Positions 6,570 to 14,362 are shown, counted from the stretch's first letter. The stretch is 21,830 bases of DNA from Micrococcales bacterium (GCA_003157445.1 PMJN01000118.1:1-21830), one strand, 5' to 3'. Notes: generated by a model not told the origin, from the letters alone. Numbers and translations are program-made.

Positions 6570-6685
6570 GAGCCCGACTCGCCGGCGATAGTGCAGGCGT
6601 CGCGCAGGCAGTCGATCTCGCCGAGAACGGCCAACCGGTCGTTGCGGTTCTCCAACCCCAGAACCACGCTGTCATCCACGGTCAA
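6566..6685 (-). pseudogene. Array unit E: hydrolase-tail remnant
   Basis: From TTG 6685 it reads LTVDDSVVLGLENRNDRLAV, matching the tails of units B and D and the VLAVENRND segment of the full hydrolase. The rest is strongly deleted (LGEIDCLRDACTIAGESGS). The stop that is TGA in the other units is CGA here. Confidence 0.7.
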
Positions 6686-6693
6686 GGTGTGTG

Positions 6694-7143
6694 TCAGCGG
6701 GGGAGGCCATCGGGTCTGGGCCCGTACTTGACGCCCAGCGGTCGAGTATCAATCTCGAATTGGTAGAGCCTCTGCTGCACCGAGACGCTGCTGCCCTCAC
6801 GGGTGATGTCGATGCTGATGCGGCCCATCGGGTCCAGGTGGCTGAGCCAGATGGTGCGCTCGATGCTGTCACCGAGCGCGTTGGCCTGCGCCACGGCGAC
6901 CGCCGCGGGCAGTCGTGCCTGCACACCGACGTTGTTCTGCCCGCCGTCCAGGCTGCTGGTGACGCGTGCCTTGACTGTAGCGCCGGGCAGCGCCTCGAGC
7001 TCGCGGATCATCGTGTCCTGGGCTTTCTTGTGGGCGGCCTCTTCGGCACCGAAGCGGGGGCCGGTGTCGCAACCAGCGAGCAGCCCCACGCACACCGCGG
7101 CCAGGACCACGCCTATCACGGCCAGGACCGGCGGTCGCCTCAT
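6694..7143 (-). CDS. Array unit D: small lipoprotein
   Basis: 149 residues from ATG 7143. Signal peptide with lipobox LLAGC (Cys about 24). The mature part holds the conserved core ALPGAxVxAxVxSSLDGGQNN, then AQANALGDSIERTIWLSHLDP, and ends in RPLGVKYGPRPDGLPR. It is paralogous to units A, B and C; the GPRFGAEEAAHKKAQDTMI segment makes A its closest relative. The start overlaps the stop of the tail remnant by 4 bases (ATGA). The predicted location is the outer face of the membrane. No known function is recognised. Confidence 0.85.
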   Translation of the reverse strand: MRRPPVLAVIGVVLAAVCVGLLAGCDTGPRFGAEEAAHKKAQDTMIRELEALPGATVKARVTSSLDGGQNNVGVQARLPAAVAVAQANALGDSIERTIWLSHLDPMGRISIDITREGSSVSVQQRLYQFEIDTRPLGVKYGPRPDGLPR

Positions 7144-7259
7144 GAGCCCGACTCGCCAGTGAAAGCGCAGGCGCCGCCCAGGCAGTGGATCTCGCCGAGA
7201 GCGCCCAACCGGTCGTTGCGGTTCTCCAACCCCAAAACCACGATGTCATCCACAGTCAT
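7140..7259 (-). pseudogene. Array unit D: 39-codon hydrolase-tail remnant
   Basis: ATG 7259 to TGA 7140 reads MTVDDIVVLGLENRNDRLGA and ends FTGESGS. Its start follows the unit C lipoprotein stop by 6 bases, and its end overlaps the unit D lipoprotein start. The middle of the hydrolase tail (the part with PSYAAW) is deleted. It may act only as a leader that couples translation between lipoproteins. Confidence 0.65.
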
Positions 7260-7265
7260 GGTGTG

Positions 7266-7721
7266 TCAGCCGGGCAGACCATCGGGTCTGGGCCCGTACT
7301 TGACACCCAGCGGCCGAGTCTCAATCTCATCCTGGTATAGCCTCTGGACAACCAGGACGCTGCTGCCCTCACGGGTGATGTTCATGCCGATCAGGCCCAG
7401 CGGGTCCAGGTGGCTGAGCCAGACGGTGCGCTCGATGCTGTCGCCGAGGGCGTTGGCCTGTGCCACGGTGGCCGCCGCGGGCATCCGTGCCTGCACACCG
7501 ACGTTGTTCTGCCCGCCGTCCAGGCTGCTCTCAATCTTCGCGTTGACTTTGGCGCCGGGCAGCGCCTCGAGCTGGCGGATCAGATCGGCACCAGCCTTCT
7601 TCTGGGCGTGGGCGGCTTCTTGCGAACCGAAATTGACGATGTCGCCGCAACCTGCGAGCAGCCCGGTGCTCACCGTGGCCAGGGCCACGCATATCAGGGC
7701 CCGGACCGAGGGTCGCTTCAT
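7266..7721 (-). CDS. Array unit C: small lipoprotein
   Basis: 151 residues from ATG 7721, overlapping the preceding tail remnant (ATGA). Lipobox LLAGC, then GDIVNFGSQEAAHAQKKAGA, the shared core with SSLDGGQNN and ANALGDSIERTVWLSHLDP, and the constant end RPLGVKYGPRPDGLPG. It is closest to unit B by the GDIVNFGSQEAA segment. The longer frame upstream of ATG 7721 is out of phase with the hydrolase tail and is rejected as the start. Confidence 0.85.
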   Translation of the reverse strand: MKRPSVRALICVALATVSTGLLAGCGDIVNFGSQEAAHAQKKAGADLIRQLEALPGAKVNAKIESSLDGGQNNVGVQARMPAAATVAQANALGDSIERTVWLSHLDPLGLIGMNITREGSSVLVVQRLYQDEIETRPLGVKYGPRPDGLPG

Positions 7722-7880
7722 GAGCCCGGCTCTCGGGTGATGGCGTACGTGCCGGTGGTGCTGGTCTGGTTCGCCGGGTCCAGGAACCCCCGCGCAGACT
7801 CCCGCCACGCCGCGTATGACGGGTCGCCGGCCGGCAGGTCCGCCGCGGCCACCGCGTGGGGCGCGTTGTTCGGCCGGAAC
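7718..7880 (-). pseudogene. Array unit C: hydrolase C-terminal fragment
   Basis: About 53 codons matching the hydrolase end: PHAVAAADLPAGDPSYAAW, RESARGFLDPANQTSTTGTY and AITREPGS, then TGA. No start codon is evident; upstream the sense is lost where the unrelated lipoprotein gene (7953-8603) ends, so a deletion joined the two. Confidence 0.7.
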
Positions 7881-7952
7881 CAGGTGTCCAAGTTCACCAG
7901 GGTGCCGTCGTTTGCCCTTGATCTTGGGGTTCCAGTCCGGCTCGAGTATCCA

Positions 7953-8603
7953 TCAGCATGGTCCGTTATCGAAGGTGAACCTGGTCACTGTGGGGCCTGT
8001 CTTCCCGCGATCGATGGTCGCCACCACGTTGAGCTTATGGTCCTTGTTGCTGTTGTCGTCGAAGTGGGTGCCGTTCTTGCGGACTTGTCGGAGTTTGGAC
8101 TGGTCGAGGCAGCCAGAGAAGGAGATGGGATAGCCGGGTGGATTAGTGATGACCTTGCTGAACGTGTAGATCACTGAGCCGATCCCCTGAACCGACTCCC
8201 CGACGATCCAGTAGTTGTATTCCACCACAACGGCCGCAGAGGCAAGCCTTGCAATGGCCGGGTCGACTTTGTTCGTCGCCATCGTTCGCCCGTCTGCCTG
8301 GAGGAACTCCGAGAACAGCCGCATGTAGGGCTGGGACGCAGCCGGGATATCGGTGGGTAGGTTCACCACTAACGTCAGGCCGTTGTAGTTGTAGGTCGAG
8401 TGCGAGGCCAGGACGCCCGGGCCTGTTGTGGTGGCGGTGGGTGGGGTCGTGGTCGGCCGAATCGTGGTGGTCGCTGAGGGGCTCGATCCGCCGGTGGGCT
8501 GAGGCAACGTGGACGTGTCGTCGCCGCAGGCGGTCAGGCTCGAGACCAGCGCGGCGGTGCAGGTCAGGACAGCAATGGTGTGCTTCAACGTCAGTTCCTT
8601 CAC
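7953..8603 (-). CDS. Lipoprotein interrupting the array
   Basis: 216 residues if GTG 8603 is used. TTG 8588 is attractive because AAGGA lies 7 bases before it and gives a compact signal peptide. Lipobox SSLTAC, then a Thr/Pro/Ser-rich linker (SPSATTTIRPTTTPP), a segment STYNYNGLTLVVNLP, a helical stretch and a C-terminal domain ending in NGPC. It shows no similarity to array lipoproteins A-D and sits between units B and C. A plan similar to the lipoprotein at 5764-6312 suggests the two belong to one loose family. Role unknown. Confidence 0.75.
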   Translation of the reverse strand: MKELTLKHTIAVLTCTAALVSSLTACGDDTSTLPQPTGGSSPSATTTIRPTTTPPTATTTGPGVLASHSTYNYNGLTLVVNLPTDIPAASQPYMRLFSEFLQADGRTMATNKVDPAIARLASAAVVVEYNYWIVGESVQGIGSVIYTFSKVITNPPGYPISFSGCLDQSKLRQVRKNGTHFDDNSNKDHKLNVVATIDRGKTGPTVTRFTFDNGPC

Positions 8604-8766
8604 TCGAACCCGCTAACCCGGACAAACCCCGACAACCCCAGAGTGGCTGGCTACCAACGTTCCCCTCGATCGTAATCGGTGGCAGGGCACTGCCACCGTG
8701 GGGCAGCGAAGGACAAACACCACCCCACCCGCCATACTCCCATCGGCGGCCGCAAGCAGGGTCGGA

Positions 8767-9222
8767 TTAGCCGGGGAGGCCGTCGGGTCTGGGCCCGTAC
8801 TTGACACCCAGCGGCCGAGTATCAATCTCGTCTTGGTAGAGCCTCTGCTGCACCGAGACCCTGCTGCCCTGACGGGTGATGTCGATGCTGATGTCGCCCA
8901 GCGGGTCCAGGTGGCTGAGCCAGACGGTGCGCTCGATGCTGTCGCCGAGGGCGTTGGTCTGTGCCTCGGTGGCCGCCGCAGGCAGTCGTGCGTCCACGAT
9001 GACGTTGTTCTGCCCGCCGTCCAGGCTGCTCTCGACGGTCGCGGTGACTTTGGCGCCGGGTCGCGCCTCGAGTTGGCGGATCAGATCGGCACTCGCCTTC
9101 CTCTGGGCGTCGGCGGCTTCTTGCGAACCGAAATTGACGATGTCGCCGCAACTTGCGAGCAGCCCCGTGCTCACCGCGACCAGGACCACGCAGATCAGGG
9201 CCCGGACCGAGGGTCGCCTCAT
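8767..9222 (-). CDS. Array unit B: small lipoprotein
   Basis: 151 residues from ATG 9222, overlapping the tail remnant stop (ATGA). Lipobox LLASC, then GDIVNFGSQEAADAQRKASA, the core ATVESSLDGGQNN, ANALGDSIERTVWLSHLDP, QGSRVSVQQRLYQDEIDTRP and the constant end. The last two thirds are closest to unit A while the first third is closest to unit C. This mosaic is what recombination between tandem copies would give. Confidence 0.85.
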   Translation of the reverse strand: MRRPSVRALICVVLVAVSTGLLASCGDIVNFGSQEAADAQRKASADLIRQLEARPGAKVTATVESSLDGGQNNVIVDARLPAAATEAQTNALGDSIERTVWLSHLDPLGDISIDITRQGSRVSVQQRLYQDEIDTRPLGVKYGPRPDGLPG

Positions 9223-9449
9223 GAGCCGGACTCGCGGGTGATGGCGTAAGTGTTGGTGGTGCTGGTCTGGTTCGCCGGGTTCAGGAACCCCCGCGCAGAC
9301 TCCCGCCTTGCCGCGTAGGACGGGTCGCCGGTTGGCAGGTCCGCCGCAGCCGCCGCGTGGGCGTCGCTCAGGGACTGGTTCTCGCCCGGAAAGCCTTTCA
9401 GACCGCTGCGGTTCTCCACCGCCAGAACCACGCTGTCATCCACGGTCAA
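9219..9449 (-). pseudogene. Array unit B: hydrolase C-terminal fragment
   Basis: 76 codons from TTG 9449 to TGA 9219: LTVDDSVVLAVENRSGLKGF, SLSDAHAAAAADLPTGDPSY, RESARGFLNPANQTSTTNTY, AITRESGS. It matches the end of the hydrolase from VLAVENRND onward but lacks the Ser nucleophile region, so it cannot be an active hydrolase. It starts 6 bases after the unit A stop. The open frame and ATGA overlap leave a coupling role possible. Confidence 0.75.
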
Positions 9450-9455
9450 GGTGAG

Positions 9456-9896
9456 TCAGCCGGGGAGGCCATCGGGTCTGGGCCCGTACTTGACACCCAG
9501 CGGCCGGCGATCTTGGTAGAGCCTCTGCTGCACCGAGACCCTGCTGCCCTGACGGGTGATGTCGACGCCAATGTCGCCCAGCGGGTCCAGGTGGCTGAGC
9601 CAGACGGTGCGCTCGATGCTGTCGCCGAGTGCGTTGGCCTGTGCCACGGTAGCCGCCGCGGGCAGTCGCGCGTCCACGATGACGTTGTTCTGCCCGCCGT
9701 CCAGACTGCTATCCACGGTCGCGGTGACTTTGGCCCCGGGCAGCGCCTCGAGCTCGCGGATCATCGTGTCCTGAGCCTTCTTGTGGGCGGCCTCTTCCGC
9801 ACCGAAGCGGGGGCCGGTGTCGCAACCAGTGAGCAGCCCCACGCACACCGCGGCCAGGACCACGCTTGCCACGGCCAGGACCGAGGGTCGCCTCAT
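9456..9896 (-). CDS. Array unit A: small lipoprotein next to the intact hydrolase
   Basis: 146 residues from ATG 9896, overlapping the hydrolase stop (ATGA), so the two are probably translationally coupled. Lipobox LLTGC, then DTGPRFGAEEAAHKKAQDTM, the core ATVDSSLDGGQNN, ANALGDSIERTVWLSHLDP, and RPLGVKYGPRPDGLPG. It lacks about four residues (EID and a neighbour) present in the other copies. This is the only copy directly behind a full hydrolase and so the best candidate for the founding gene. A partner, inhibitor or anchor of the hydrolase is a reasonable guess. Confidence 0.85.
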   Translation of the reverse strand: MRRPSVLAVASVVLAAVCVGLLTGCDTGPRFGAEEAAHKKAQDTMIRELEALPGAKVTATVDSSLDGGQNNVIVDARLPAAATVAQANALGDSIERTVWLSHLDPLGDIGVDITRQGSRVSVQQRLYQDRRPLGVKYGPRPDGLPG

Positions 9897-11290
9897 GAGC
9901 TTGGCTCGCGGGTGATGGCGTAGGTGCCGGTGGTGCTGGTCTGGTTCGCCGGGTTCAGGAACCCTCGCGCAGACTCCAGCCACGCCGCATACGACGGGTC
10001 CCCGGTCGGCGGGTTCTCCGCGGCCACCGCGTAGGCGTCATGTAGGGAGTGGTTCTTGCCGACATCGCCCTTGTTGGCGCCGAAGGTCAGGGTCGTCACG
10101 TTGGCCCGGTCGGGGTTGTCGGCCCCGTCCAGCGCCGGGACCACGTCGTTGCGATTCTCCACCGCCAGAACCTGCACCCCGGCAGGCACCTCGAAACGGC
10201 CGATCGGCGCGCCCGCGGTCACCACCTGGGTGACGTTGAAACGCTGCCGGAACGCGGGGTCAGCGGCCAGCGCAGCGGCCGTCATCCCGCCCAGGCTGTG
10301 CCCGACCAGCATCACAGGGGCACCGGGCGGGATATCAGCCTGGGCCATGGCCGCCTCGATGCCACGCATGTACATAGTGGAGTCTCCAGCCATGGTGTGC
10401 AGGTTAGTCGACAGGTCGCGGTCGGTACTGCCCGGCGTCAGCGCCCAGCTCTCGGTCCCGGGCAACTGCACCACGAACCGCTCGACACCATCGGGTCCCG
10501 CCAGGCGCTGCACCCCGATCTCCCCCGAGACAGCTCCAAGGCTGCGGCGCTGACGTCGGTCGACGCCGTTGAACAGGTCGCGGACGGAGCTGGGACTGGT
10601 GTTGTCACCGGGCTGCTGATGCCCGCCGGGACCGACGACGGGGTTCCCGTCGCGGAAGAACCCGGCCAGGTTCTGCACCGCCTGCGGGTAGTCCCGCGGG
10701 ACACCCGGGAACGGGAGCAACCCCCGGATCGTGGCAGGGACCCACGCCTGCAGGCCGGTTTCGAGGCCGGGGGCCCCACCGATGCCGTCCTGCAGCACAC
10801 CGGGATGGGCCATCACGAAGGCTTTGGCGTCATCTGCGGTGGTGGACAGGACCCGGGAAGGGAACGAGGACAGGCTCGCCCGCCCATGAACGAGGTCCTC
10901 GAGGAACCCTGGGAGGTCGCGAGCTGACTCCCGGCCCAGAACGAGCCCGGCGGCGGGGATCGCGATCACCGGCAACGCCGCGCCCACGACGAACCCACCC
11001 AGCTCCTGCGCGCCGACGGTCAGCTTGCTCATCGCCGCGTCCACGAACTGGTAGGCGAGCACCGCTTGGCGCAGGTGCAGCGACAGCTCCCCGAGCTCGA
11101 GCCCGCTCGCGGCCAGACCGGTCCTGCCCAGTTCCAGCTCCCCGATCACCCTCATCACCTGCGCGTAGCTGCCCGGGGACAGCACCGCGGACTCCAACAG
11201 CTCGCCCGAGGCCGCGATGAACGCGACCTCCGCGGCCACCTCGGCCAGAGTGAGTGCGGCCCGGCCGTAGAGCCCCGACAGCGACTCCAT
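9893..11290 (-). CDS. T7SS-associated alpha/beta serine hydrolase
   Basis: 465 residues from ATG 11290; an in-frame TGA lies about 60 bases upstream with no other start between. Residues 1-95 are helical with YQFVD at 80-84, which fits the YxxxD/E secretion signal of T7SS substrates. A hydrophobic stretch (about 100-119) follows. The C-terminal half is an alpha/beta hydrolase with VGHSLGG, nucleophile Ser332, likely acid Asp382 (VENRNDVV) and His414 or His417 (NHSLHDAY). This layout resembles actinobacterial PE-PPE/lipase-like effectors. It lies behind WXG100-like and EspG-like genes, as expected for a T7SS substrate, and in front of its lipoprotein partner. Substrate is unknown; an ester such as a lipid is likely. 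All catalytic positions appear present. Confidence 0.85.
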   Translation of the reverse strand: MESLSGLYGRAALTLAEVAAEVAFIAASGELLESAVLSPGSYAQVMRVIGELELGRTGLAASGLELGELSLHLRQAVLAYQFVDAAMSKLTVGAQELGGFVVGAALPVIAIPAAGLVLGRESARDLPGFLEDLVHGRASLSSFPSRVLSTTADDAKAFVMAHPGVLQDGIGGAPGLETGLQAWVPATIRGLLPFPGVPRDYPQAVQNLAGFFRDGNPVVGPGGHQQPGDNTSPSSVRDLFNGVDRRQRRSLGAVSGEIGVQRLAGPDGVERFVVQLPGTESWALTPGSTDRDLSTNLHTMAGDSTMYMRGIEAAMAQADIPPGAPVMLVGHSLGGMTAAALAADPAFRQRFNVTQVVTAGAPIGRFEVPAGVQVLAVENRNDVVPALDGADNPDRANVTTLTFGANKGDVGKNHSLHDAYAVAAENPPTGDPSYAAWLESARGFLNPANQTSTTGTYAITREPSS

Positions 11291-11347
11291 GTCGTCATAG
11301 TTCGCGCAGATACCCGCCGGCGCCCCCGGTGGACTCCCACCTGCCGC

Positions 11348-12165
11348 TCACGCCAGCCCACCCAGGGCCAGCGCCGCCGCTGTCAGCATCGGAGCCAGCT
11401 CCGCTGCCAGTTCCCCGGGCTCGACGGGCACCACGTCCAGGCGGGCCCGCCCTTCCCGGTCCGCGTGCGGCCGCAGTGACCATCAGCCACCATCCGTCCT
11501 CACCCACAGCAACCGGTCCAGCGCACGGGCGTCCGCGACCGACCCCGCCGGCAACGACAAGGTCACCTCGAACGAACCCGCAAAGCCCTCCGCCAGCGCC
11601 GCCGTGGCGTCCGCGCCCGAACCCGGATCGAGATCCCCGGCCGGCTCCCGGCCGTGCCCGCTGAACGCCGACACCCGGTCCACCGCGGCCAGCAGCAGAC
11701 CCGGCTCCTGGTCATACAACCCCACCCGGCCCGGGACGGGCGTCACGCCCAGGGCCGGCAGCAACCGCACCACCTCGCCGGCGACCTGCTGCGTCCGGGC
11801 CAGGAACTGCTCGGCCCGACCACCAGGCTCCTGGACCGTCAGCCCCGCCAACAACGCATCGGAGCAGCGATGCTCGTACGCCGCACCATGGCCGGGCCCG
11901 CGGCCACCACCGACAGGCGCACCGCCCCCGGATCCGCGAGCAGGACCAGCCCGGCCAGCACCGAACGGTTCACCCCACCATCGGCGTCGATGACCCCACG
12001 GTCCCGCAACCCGGCCAGCACCCGCTCATCCACGGCCCCCGGCTCATCCACGCCTGCGGGCGTCTCGCCCGCACGCATCCCCGGCGGCAGGCAGGCGTGC
12101 ACGGCCATCAGCTCGGCGGGATCGAGAACCAGACGCGCCGTCAGCGACTCTGCCGCGGCGCTCAC
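11348..12165 (-). pseudogene. EspG-like T7SS chaperone gene, broken by frameshift and nonsense
   Basis: Starts at GTG 12165, overlapping the preceding stop (GTGA). The first frame reads LVLDPAELMAVHACLPPGMR and LRDRGVIDADGGVNRSVLAG up to AAGPAMVRR. Near 11878 a one-base shift moves the sense to another frame (YEHRCSDALLAGLTVQEPGG...LLWVRTDGG). A TGA at 11483-11485 then interrupts, and the same frame continues WSLRPHADREGRARLDVVPV to the stop at 11348. Repaired, it would be about 272 residues, the usual EspG length. EspG proteins are chaperones for particular T7SS substrates. The family call rests on the N-terminal pattern and the neighbours. The surviving fragments may be untranslated beyond 11839. 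Confidence 0.6.
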
Positions 12166-12437
12166 CACTGACCCAACCAGCGCCCCGCCGACTCCACCGG
12201 GGCCAACGCTGCAGACACCCCGTCGGACACCACGCCCGCCGCCGCGGCGACGGCGGCGTCGCCGACCGCGTCGACACCTTGCTCGGCGACCAACTCCGCC
12301 CTGCGCGCCACATCCGCCAGCACCTGCAGGTGCTCGGCGACCTGGCCGGCATGCCGACGCAGCAGCACTGCCAGCTTCGTCAGGGTCTCGGCCTCGGCCC
12401 GCAGCGTGTCCTGCCCGGCCTGCGCACGGTCCGGCGA
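12162..12437 (-). pseudogene. WXG100-like gene, 5' end missing
   Basis: The frame DRAQAGQDTLRAEAETLTKL...ESAGRWLGQW ends at 12162 and overlaps the EspG-like start. It is an Ala-rich two-helix protein of about 90 residues, as expected for a WXG100-type gene ahead of EspG. There is no start codon in the homologous part; past 12437 the sense changes to a toxin gene on the other strand. The gene is therefore cut by the junction with toxin cassette 2. Confidence 0.55.
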
Positions 12438-12440
12438 CGC

Positions 12441-12875
12441 TGGACACCAGCTGATGAGGCCGGCCCCCTGAAAGCGGAGCAGGCCAACACGTTTCGCAGC
12501 GCGAGCTATGACGAGGTGGCGCTGGCGGAGGACACGCTGATGTATCGCGTCGTGACCGTTGACGGGAGGTCCAACGGTGAATTCTGGACACGAGAGAAGC
12601 CCCTCGGGCCACTGCAAGCCCAGCTCGACCTGGCGCTGCACCCCGAGTGGAAGCTCAGGGATCCTGACGCGGCGCTGTTGGTGACCAAGGCCCAGGCGAC
12701 CCACTACGTGCAGGCGGTTATGCCGAAGGGGACCGTCATCTACGAAGGCGCGGCAGGCCCTCAGGTCGGCGCGATCTTCTCGGAGAGCAGCCTGGTCGGG
12801 GGTGGCCAGCAGGTCCTTGTTCGCAAGGTGCCTGTCGAATGGGTGGCCCCCGGGCTACATAGGCTGGCGCCGTGA
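12441..12875 (+). pseudogene. Orphan toxin tip 2, N-terminus missing
   Basis: About 144 residues from the junction to TGA 12873. Signatures: ANTFRSASYDEVALAEDTLM-YRV, GEFWTREKP, LQAQLDLALHPEW, PKGTVIYEGAAGPQVG, LVGGGQQVLV. This order (YRV, G-FWT, Q-DLAL-P-W, P-GT--YEG-A--Q, GGG-QV) is that of C-terminal tips on large polymorphic toxins. The P-GT and GGG-QV parts recall TNT-like NAD-cleaving or ADP-ribosyltransferase-fold toxins, but that is a guess. Nothing upstream on this strand encodes a delivery domain, since that DNA belongs to the opposite-strand WXG gene. The stop overlaps the next GTG (GTGA). Confidence 0.65.
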
Positions 12876-13655
12876 GTAGACCAGTGTTGGTGCGGGACGG
12901 CGACCATCGAGAGATCAGCGCCGGACAGATCGCTTTCGTATGGGCTGGCGGCGCGGTGCTGGCTCATGGCGGTCAAGTAACGGTCGGCTCCGGGGGTCTG
13001 TGGCAGTATCTCCGACGGCGACAGCGTCGTCTCACTGGTCGACGACGGCGCGCAGGAGATACTGCCACAGACCCCCGCCCCCATGGCGGTGATGAGGCGC
13101 GGCCGGGTGAGCGCAGAGACCGGTTCGGCATACGTCGGTGTCGGCTGCACGTACTTCGCCACCGGCTCGGCCCACGTCAGTCGGGTCCATGGGGCCTCCG
13201 GGGAGGTCTCCGAGGGCCGGTTCGTAGAGCTCTCGCGAATCACCGCCGAAACCCTCGATCAGGTGTGGGATGAGGCCTACAGGCAGTGGACGACTCCTGG
13301 CTCCTCTCCGGACCAGCGGAGGCTCAGGACCGAGATGGCGGCCGAGCCGAGCTCGGACGCGGTTGCCTGGCTCGCACAGCTGGTGGATCAGCTGATGCAG
13401 CAGGGGGCCACCCGACTCGATACCCGGGGGCCTTGGTCACGAACGATGCTTCGGGTGAGCACCCCAGACCCGCTGGCCAGCACCCTGGCCCTCTACAGGG
13501 AGGTCGCGGTTCCGCCCACGGTGATGATCTACCCATACGTTCCCGAACCCGCGCCGTTCATCGTCGCCCTCGAGACCTCATACGGGGCTGCCATCGAGAT
13601 AGTCACCAGCACACCGACGCCCGCCACGGACCCCGAAACCAAGGACAGATCATGA
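12872..13655 (+). pseudogene. Immunity-like gene behind toxin tip 2, frameshifted at an inverted repeat
   Basis: GTG 12872 overlaps the toxin stop (GTGA). The first frame reads VLVRDGDHREISAGQIAF, WAGGAVLAHGGQVTVGSGG, and loses sense at the G-run 12992-12996. The second frame resumes SDGDSVVSLVDDGAQEILPQ, VSAETGSAYVGVGCTYFATG and continues 180 residues to TGA 13653. Repaired length is about 260 residues: a Val/Gly-rich beta-like N-terminal third and a mixed C-terminal part. I recognise no family. Place and coupling suggest the cognate immunity protein of tip 2. The second frame could be translated from ATG 13083. Pieces of relatives occur at 2914 and 15833. The stop overlaps the SseB start (ATGA). 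Confidence 0.55.
12991..13077. repeat. Perfect 23-bp inverted repeat at the frameshift
   Basis: Bases 12991-13013 and 13055-13077 are exact reverse complements (core GTCTGTGGCAGTATCTCC), 41 bases apart. The right arm encodes QEILPQTPAP, which is conserved in the relative at 15833 (RMMLPDVPAP). The left arm lies exactly where the frame changes and encodes nothing recognisable, so it is probably the newer arm. Confidence 0.9.
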
Positions 13656-14362
13656 TCGGACAGTTCCCCGTCAACGAGCTCGAAGAGGGGCTGGTCGCCG
13701 CCTCGCAGGGCGGGCGCACCGTCGAGTCCTGGCTCGAAGACCTTGCCCAGGCGAGGGTGTGGGTCCCCCTCGACCAGTCCGGGGACGGTGCCGGCGGCAC
13801 GATGCAGACGATCACCCTGGACGCCAAGCCGTACGTCCCGGTCTTCACCTCCCGGCACCAGCTCGAGAGCACATTGGGCGAGGCACCGATGGTCAATCCC
13901 CCCATGAACGAGTTCGTCACCTACCTCCCCGAAGGTGTCGGGGTGGTCATCAACCCCGGCGGGGACCTGGGCATGCCCCTGGAAGCAGCGGCGGTCCAGC
14001 AGCTGCAAGGCCAGACACGCACGGTGAAGGCTGAGACGTCCGTGATGCTGGGCGACCCAGCCGTCGAGCCGGTGGACTTCCTCACCCGGGTCGCCGCTCT
14101 GCTGCAAGACATCCCTGGGGTCAGGGCTGCCCGACGTTGCTGGGCGGCCGTGGGCTCTCAGCCACCGGGTCTGGTGCTGTCAGTGGACCTGGTTCAGGTC
14201 GATGACCACCAGCGCCAAGCAGTGATGAAGGCGGTCGCGGCGGCTGTCGAGAACGCCACGCCGCAGTACTCGGTCGACGTGGTCTTCGACGCGGACGCCA
14301 GCGAGTTCACCCGCTGGATGCTCGCCAACACCACCCCGTTCTTCACCGGCTTCACTCTCTAG
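13652..14362 (+). CDS. SseB-family protein
   Basis: 236 residues from ATG 13652 (ATGA overlap). The N-terminal SseB-type domain shows LEEGLVAASQGGRTVESWLE, ARVWVPL, YVPVFTSRHQLES and LPEGVGVVINPGGDLGMPL. The C-terminal part (VEPVDFLTRVAALLQDIPGV, then LVLSVDLVQV and VDVVFDA) matches the SseB C-terminal domain. SseB proteins are cytoplasmic, of poorly known function (named from serine sensitivity in E. coli), and are frequent near effector and immunity genes in actinobacteria. Coupling to the immunity-like gene suggests a second immunity or accessory protein of the cassette. No defects seen. Confidence 0.8.
   Translation: MIGQFPVNELEEGLVAASQGGRTVESWLEDLAQARVWVPLDQSGDGAGGTMQTITLDAKPYVPVFTSRHQLESTLGEAPMVNPPMNEFVTYLPEGVGVVINPGGDLGMPLEAAAVQQLQGQTRTVKAETSVMLGDPAVEPVDFLTRVAALLQDIPGVRAARRCWAAVGSQPPGLVLSVDLVQVDDHQRQAVMKAVAAAVENATPQYSVDVVFDADASEFTRWMLANTTPFFTGFTL

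Noticed and set aside
10049..10927. Long + strand ORF antisense to the hydrolase
   Set aside because: Shadow of the intact hydrolase frame in GC-rich DNA; the hydrolase has catalytic motifs and coupling to the next gene.
12438..12612. N-terminal extension of the - strand EspG-like frame up to 12612
   Set aside because: Low-complexity Arg/Gly sequence in the wrong frame over the WXG-like gene; GTG 12165 with GTGA overlap is the better start.
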